Assembly: GCA_020086605.1 (NCBI GenBank)
Contig: JACBWW010000017.1
Location: forward strand, 14,889,128-14,953,127
Origin: Lanius collurio
Taxonomy: Eukaryota; Chordata; Aves; Passeriformes; Laniidae
Direction of reading: 5' to 3'
Length of the DNA: 64,000 nt
Made by a program: the position numbers and the translations under genes. Below are positions 62,601 to 64,000 of the stretch, in pieces; the first letter of the stretch is position 1; every line of letters begins with the position of its first letter. Under the pieces are notes generated by a model. The model was not told the DNA's origin. It did not search any database and saw only the letters and a program-made list of their open reading frames with translations.

Positions 62601-64000
62601 CTTGTTTTTCTAAAACTTTCTGTCCATGAAAACCAAGGTCACTCAAGGCCTGGGATTTAAGCAACTTCTTCCAACTTTAGTTGTAGCATGGAATGCACAT
62701 TTCCTTTAAGTAAGGTTAATCATTTGCCTGCTAGCAAAATGTTTTCTTTCCTGGGCAGTTTTGAGCTGTAGCTCAACAGTGCTTTTGCACCATAACTTTG
62801 TGTTAGTCCTAGAGGGTCTGTGCTGTAGGTTCTATACTCTGACTTGCACTTAAATGTGTCACATCTGAGCCTACTTTGAGGGTCTTTGCTTGTCTCTATT
62901 GCTGGGACAGGCAGAACACTATGGAAAGGAGTGTTTGGAGCAGATGAGACTGGCAGGGCAATACTCCCTTACCATGCTGAGGATCCAGTCCCAGTGCCAA
63001 GCTGAAGGATCCTGACAATACACAAGTGAGTAAGTAGAATATGACTGAGATGCCATGAAGGTTAATAGTACTCACATTTAGGCTGTTTAGTTCTAGAGGA
63101 AAGTCCAGCAGATGCTGGTCTGCAGTGTCCTTTTGTAAATGTAGATGTTTGGACTACATTACTCTCAACTTCATAGTTCTCAGTGCTTGAACTAATAAAA
63201 AAAATATGAAAGATGTTTCAGGAACAATTTTGCAATGTGACCTCTTTGTGAGATGATGGGGCCTGAAAACAACAGGAACACTGAAGAGTTCTCCTTTAGG
63301 TGGAACCAACAGTAAGGTTTTAGTGCAGCTTATGAAAAACAGGCATCAGAAAACTGGTCAGTTAAATGTCACACAGTGCGACTGCTGAAAGAGTTGCTCC
63401 TGCTAACATAGCTTGGATAAAGTTGATAAAAGCAGGATTTCAGATGTCGGCTGTCCAGAATTAGTTGGCTTCTGTAAGCCATAAGGTTTGTTGTCATTGT
63501 TCAGTGAAGTGGGGTTTTGATGAAAAATCTGAATGCGGTAAGCACCTTTAGTCTGTGCTGCTTTCGTGACACTGAGCCCAGAGCAGTTCCCAACACAGAA
63601 GGAGAGCTCAGCAACTTGGCTGCCAGAAGAGACCTGGCGGACAGGCTTGGGCTGCTTTGGCATCCAAGGCATTCCACAGGGACAGCCCTGTGGGCTTTAC
63701 TGGACTGCTGCCAAATCAGCCACAGACCATCATCTTTGATGTCAGGACCTGCAAAGTCATTGAAACAAGATTGGTTTTGACTGCATCTGGCCCTCGTGAA
63801 CTTGGCTTTGATGTGGTCTCTTTCTTGAAAAGACTGGTGAACTGAACTTTTGTTTGGATGTCAGAACTGTCCCTTTCATTTTTTCCTTGCTGCTTCTTGT
63901 TGGTCTACCAGGACTGGGGTACTGTAAACCACCCCTTGCTGTCTTGGGCTTCTGGCACCAATCTCTTGCCAATTTCGAGTATTTCTAACTTTGTCCCTGT
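59641..64000. other. Downstream intergenic DNA, no gene recognised
   Basis: No exon or RNA gene is recognisable on either strand. In mammals the neighbour on this side is MLLT10 in convergent orientation; its C-terminal coding exons are not visible here. The part from 61.6 to 62.5 kb and 63.5-64.0 kb is GC-richer, with open frames that resemble nothing known; these could be old repeats or part of a long non-coding 3' end. Confidence 0.6.
61240..61600 (+). mobile_element. Possible old CR1-like fossil
   Basis: Weak landmarks of a CR1-type 3' half in + orientation: GAGATGCAGACATTCCAGAA with AGAGCAGAGAGAATGATCCA near 61340-61378, TGCCTGATTTGCTAGGAAGA near 61390, TCTAGACTAGAGAGAG near 61425, and AAAAAAATCTTCCAGG near 61443. 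The order is plausible but the divergence is high. Confidence 0.33.

Noticed and set aside
1..64000. CRISPR arrays, bacterial operons, tRNA or rRNA genes
   Set aside because: No regularly spaced repeats, cloverleaf candidates or prokaryotic gene organisation were seen; the sequence is a vertebrate intron-rich locus.

Overview
The window is vertebrate nuclear DNA, almost certainly from a bird. It is AT-rich and intron-dominated, has no bacterial-style gene packing, and carries CR1 LINE copies of avian type plus a probable avian LTR fragment. The only protein-coding gene I can support is the 3' half of DNAJC1 (ERdj1/MTJ1/HTJ1) on the + strand. Six coding exons splice into one open frame of 324 codons plus a stop, at 9253-9343, 19032-19198, 44551-44670, 57294-57342, 57783-58261 and 59414-59482. 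All five introns between them have GT...AG ends and compatible phases. A short 3' UTR ends at an AATAAA signal at 59610-59615. The 5' half of the gene (signal peptide, J domain, transmembrane segment, ribosome-binding basic patch) lies upstream of the window.

Layout: 1-9252 is the end of an upstream intron. Then come exon A, a 9.7 kb intron, exon B, a 25.4 kb intron that holds most of the repeats, exon C (SANT1 core), a 12.6 kb intron, exon D, a 440 bp intron, exon E (acidic/basic linker and most of SANT2), a 1.15 kb intron, and exon F (end of SANT2, stop, 3' UTR). From about 59.64 kb to 64 kb is downstream intergenic DNA with no gene I can recognise.

Repeats: two large CR1 copies on the minus strand (about 24.8-26.1 kb and 42.4-44.2 kb) share a roughly 650 bp tract that is nearly identical by eye and is flanked on both sides by much more diverged CR1 sequence, which suggests ectopic gene conversion. 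There are also CR1 3' ends on the + strand (34.4 and 56.2 kb), older CR1-like fossils (35.9, 37.4-38.5, 47.7-48.1 and possibly 61.2 kb), a probable LTR fragment (33.5 kb), an AT microsatellite and small tandem duplications.

Two intronic places contain perfect inverted repeats that pair transcription-factor-like motifs: TAATCC/GGATTA near 39.85 kb and CAGCTG near 48.4 kb. With a CNE-like stretch at 41.5-42.1 kb they are the best non-coding candidates. I found no evidence of an undescribed multi-gene system. Recognition of proteins and repeats is from memory of the families, without any search.
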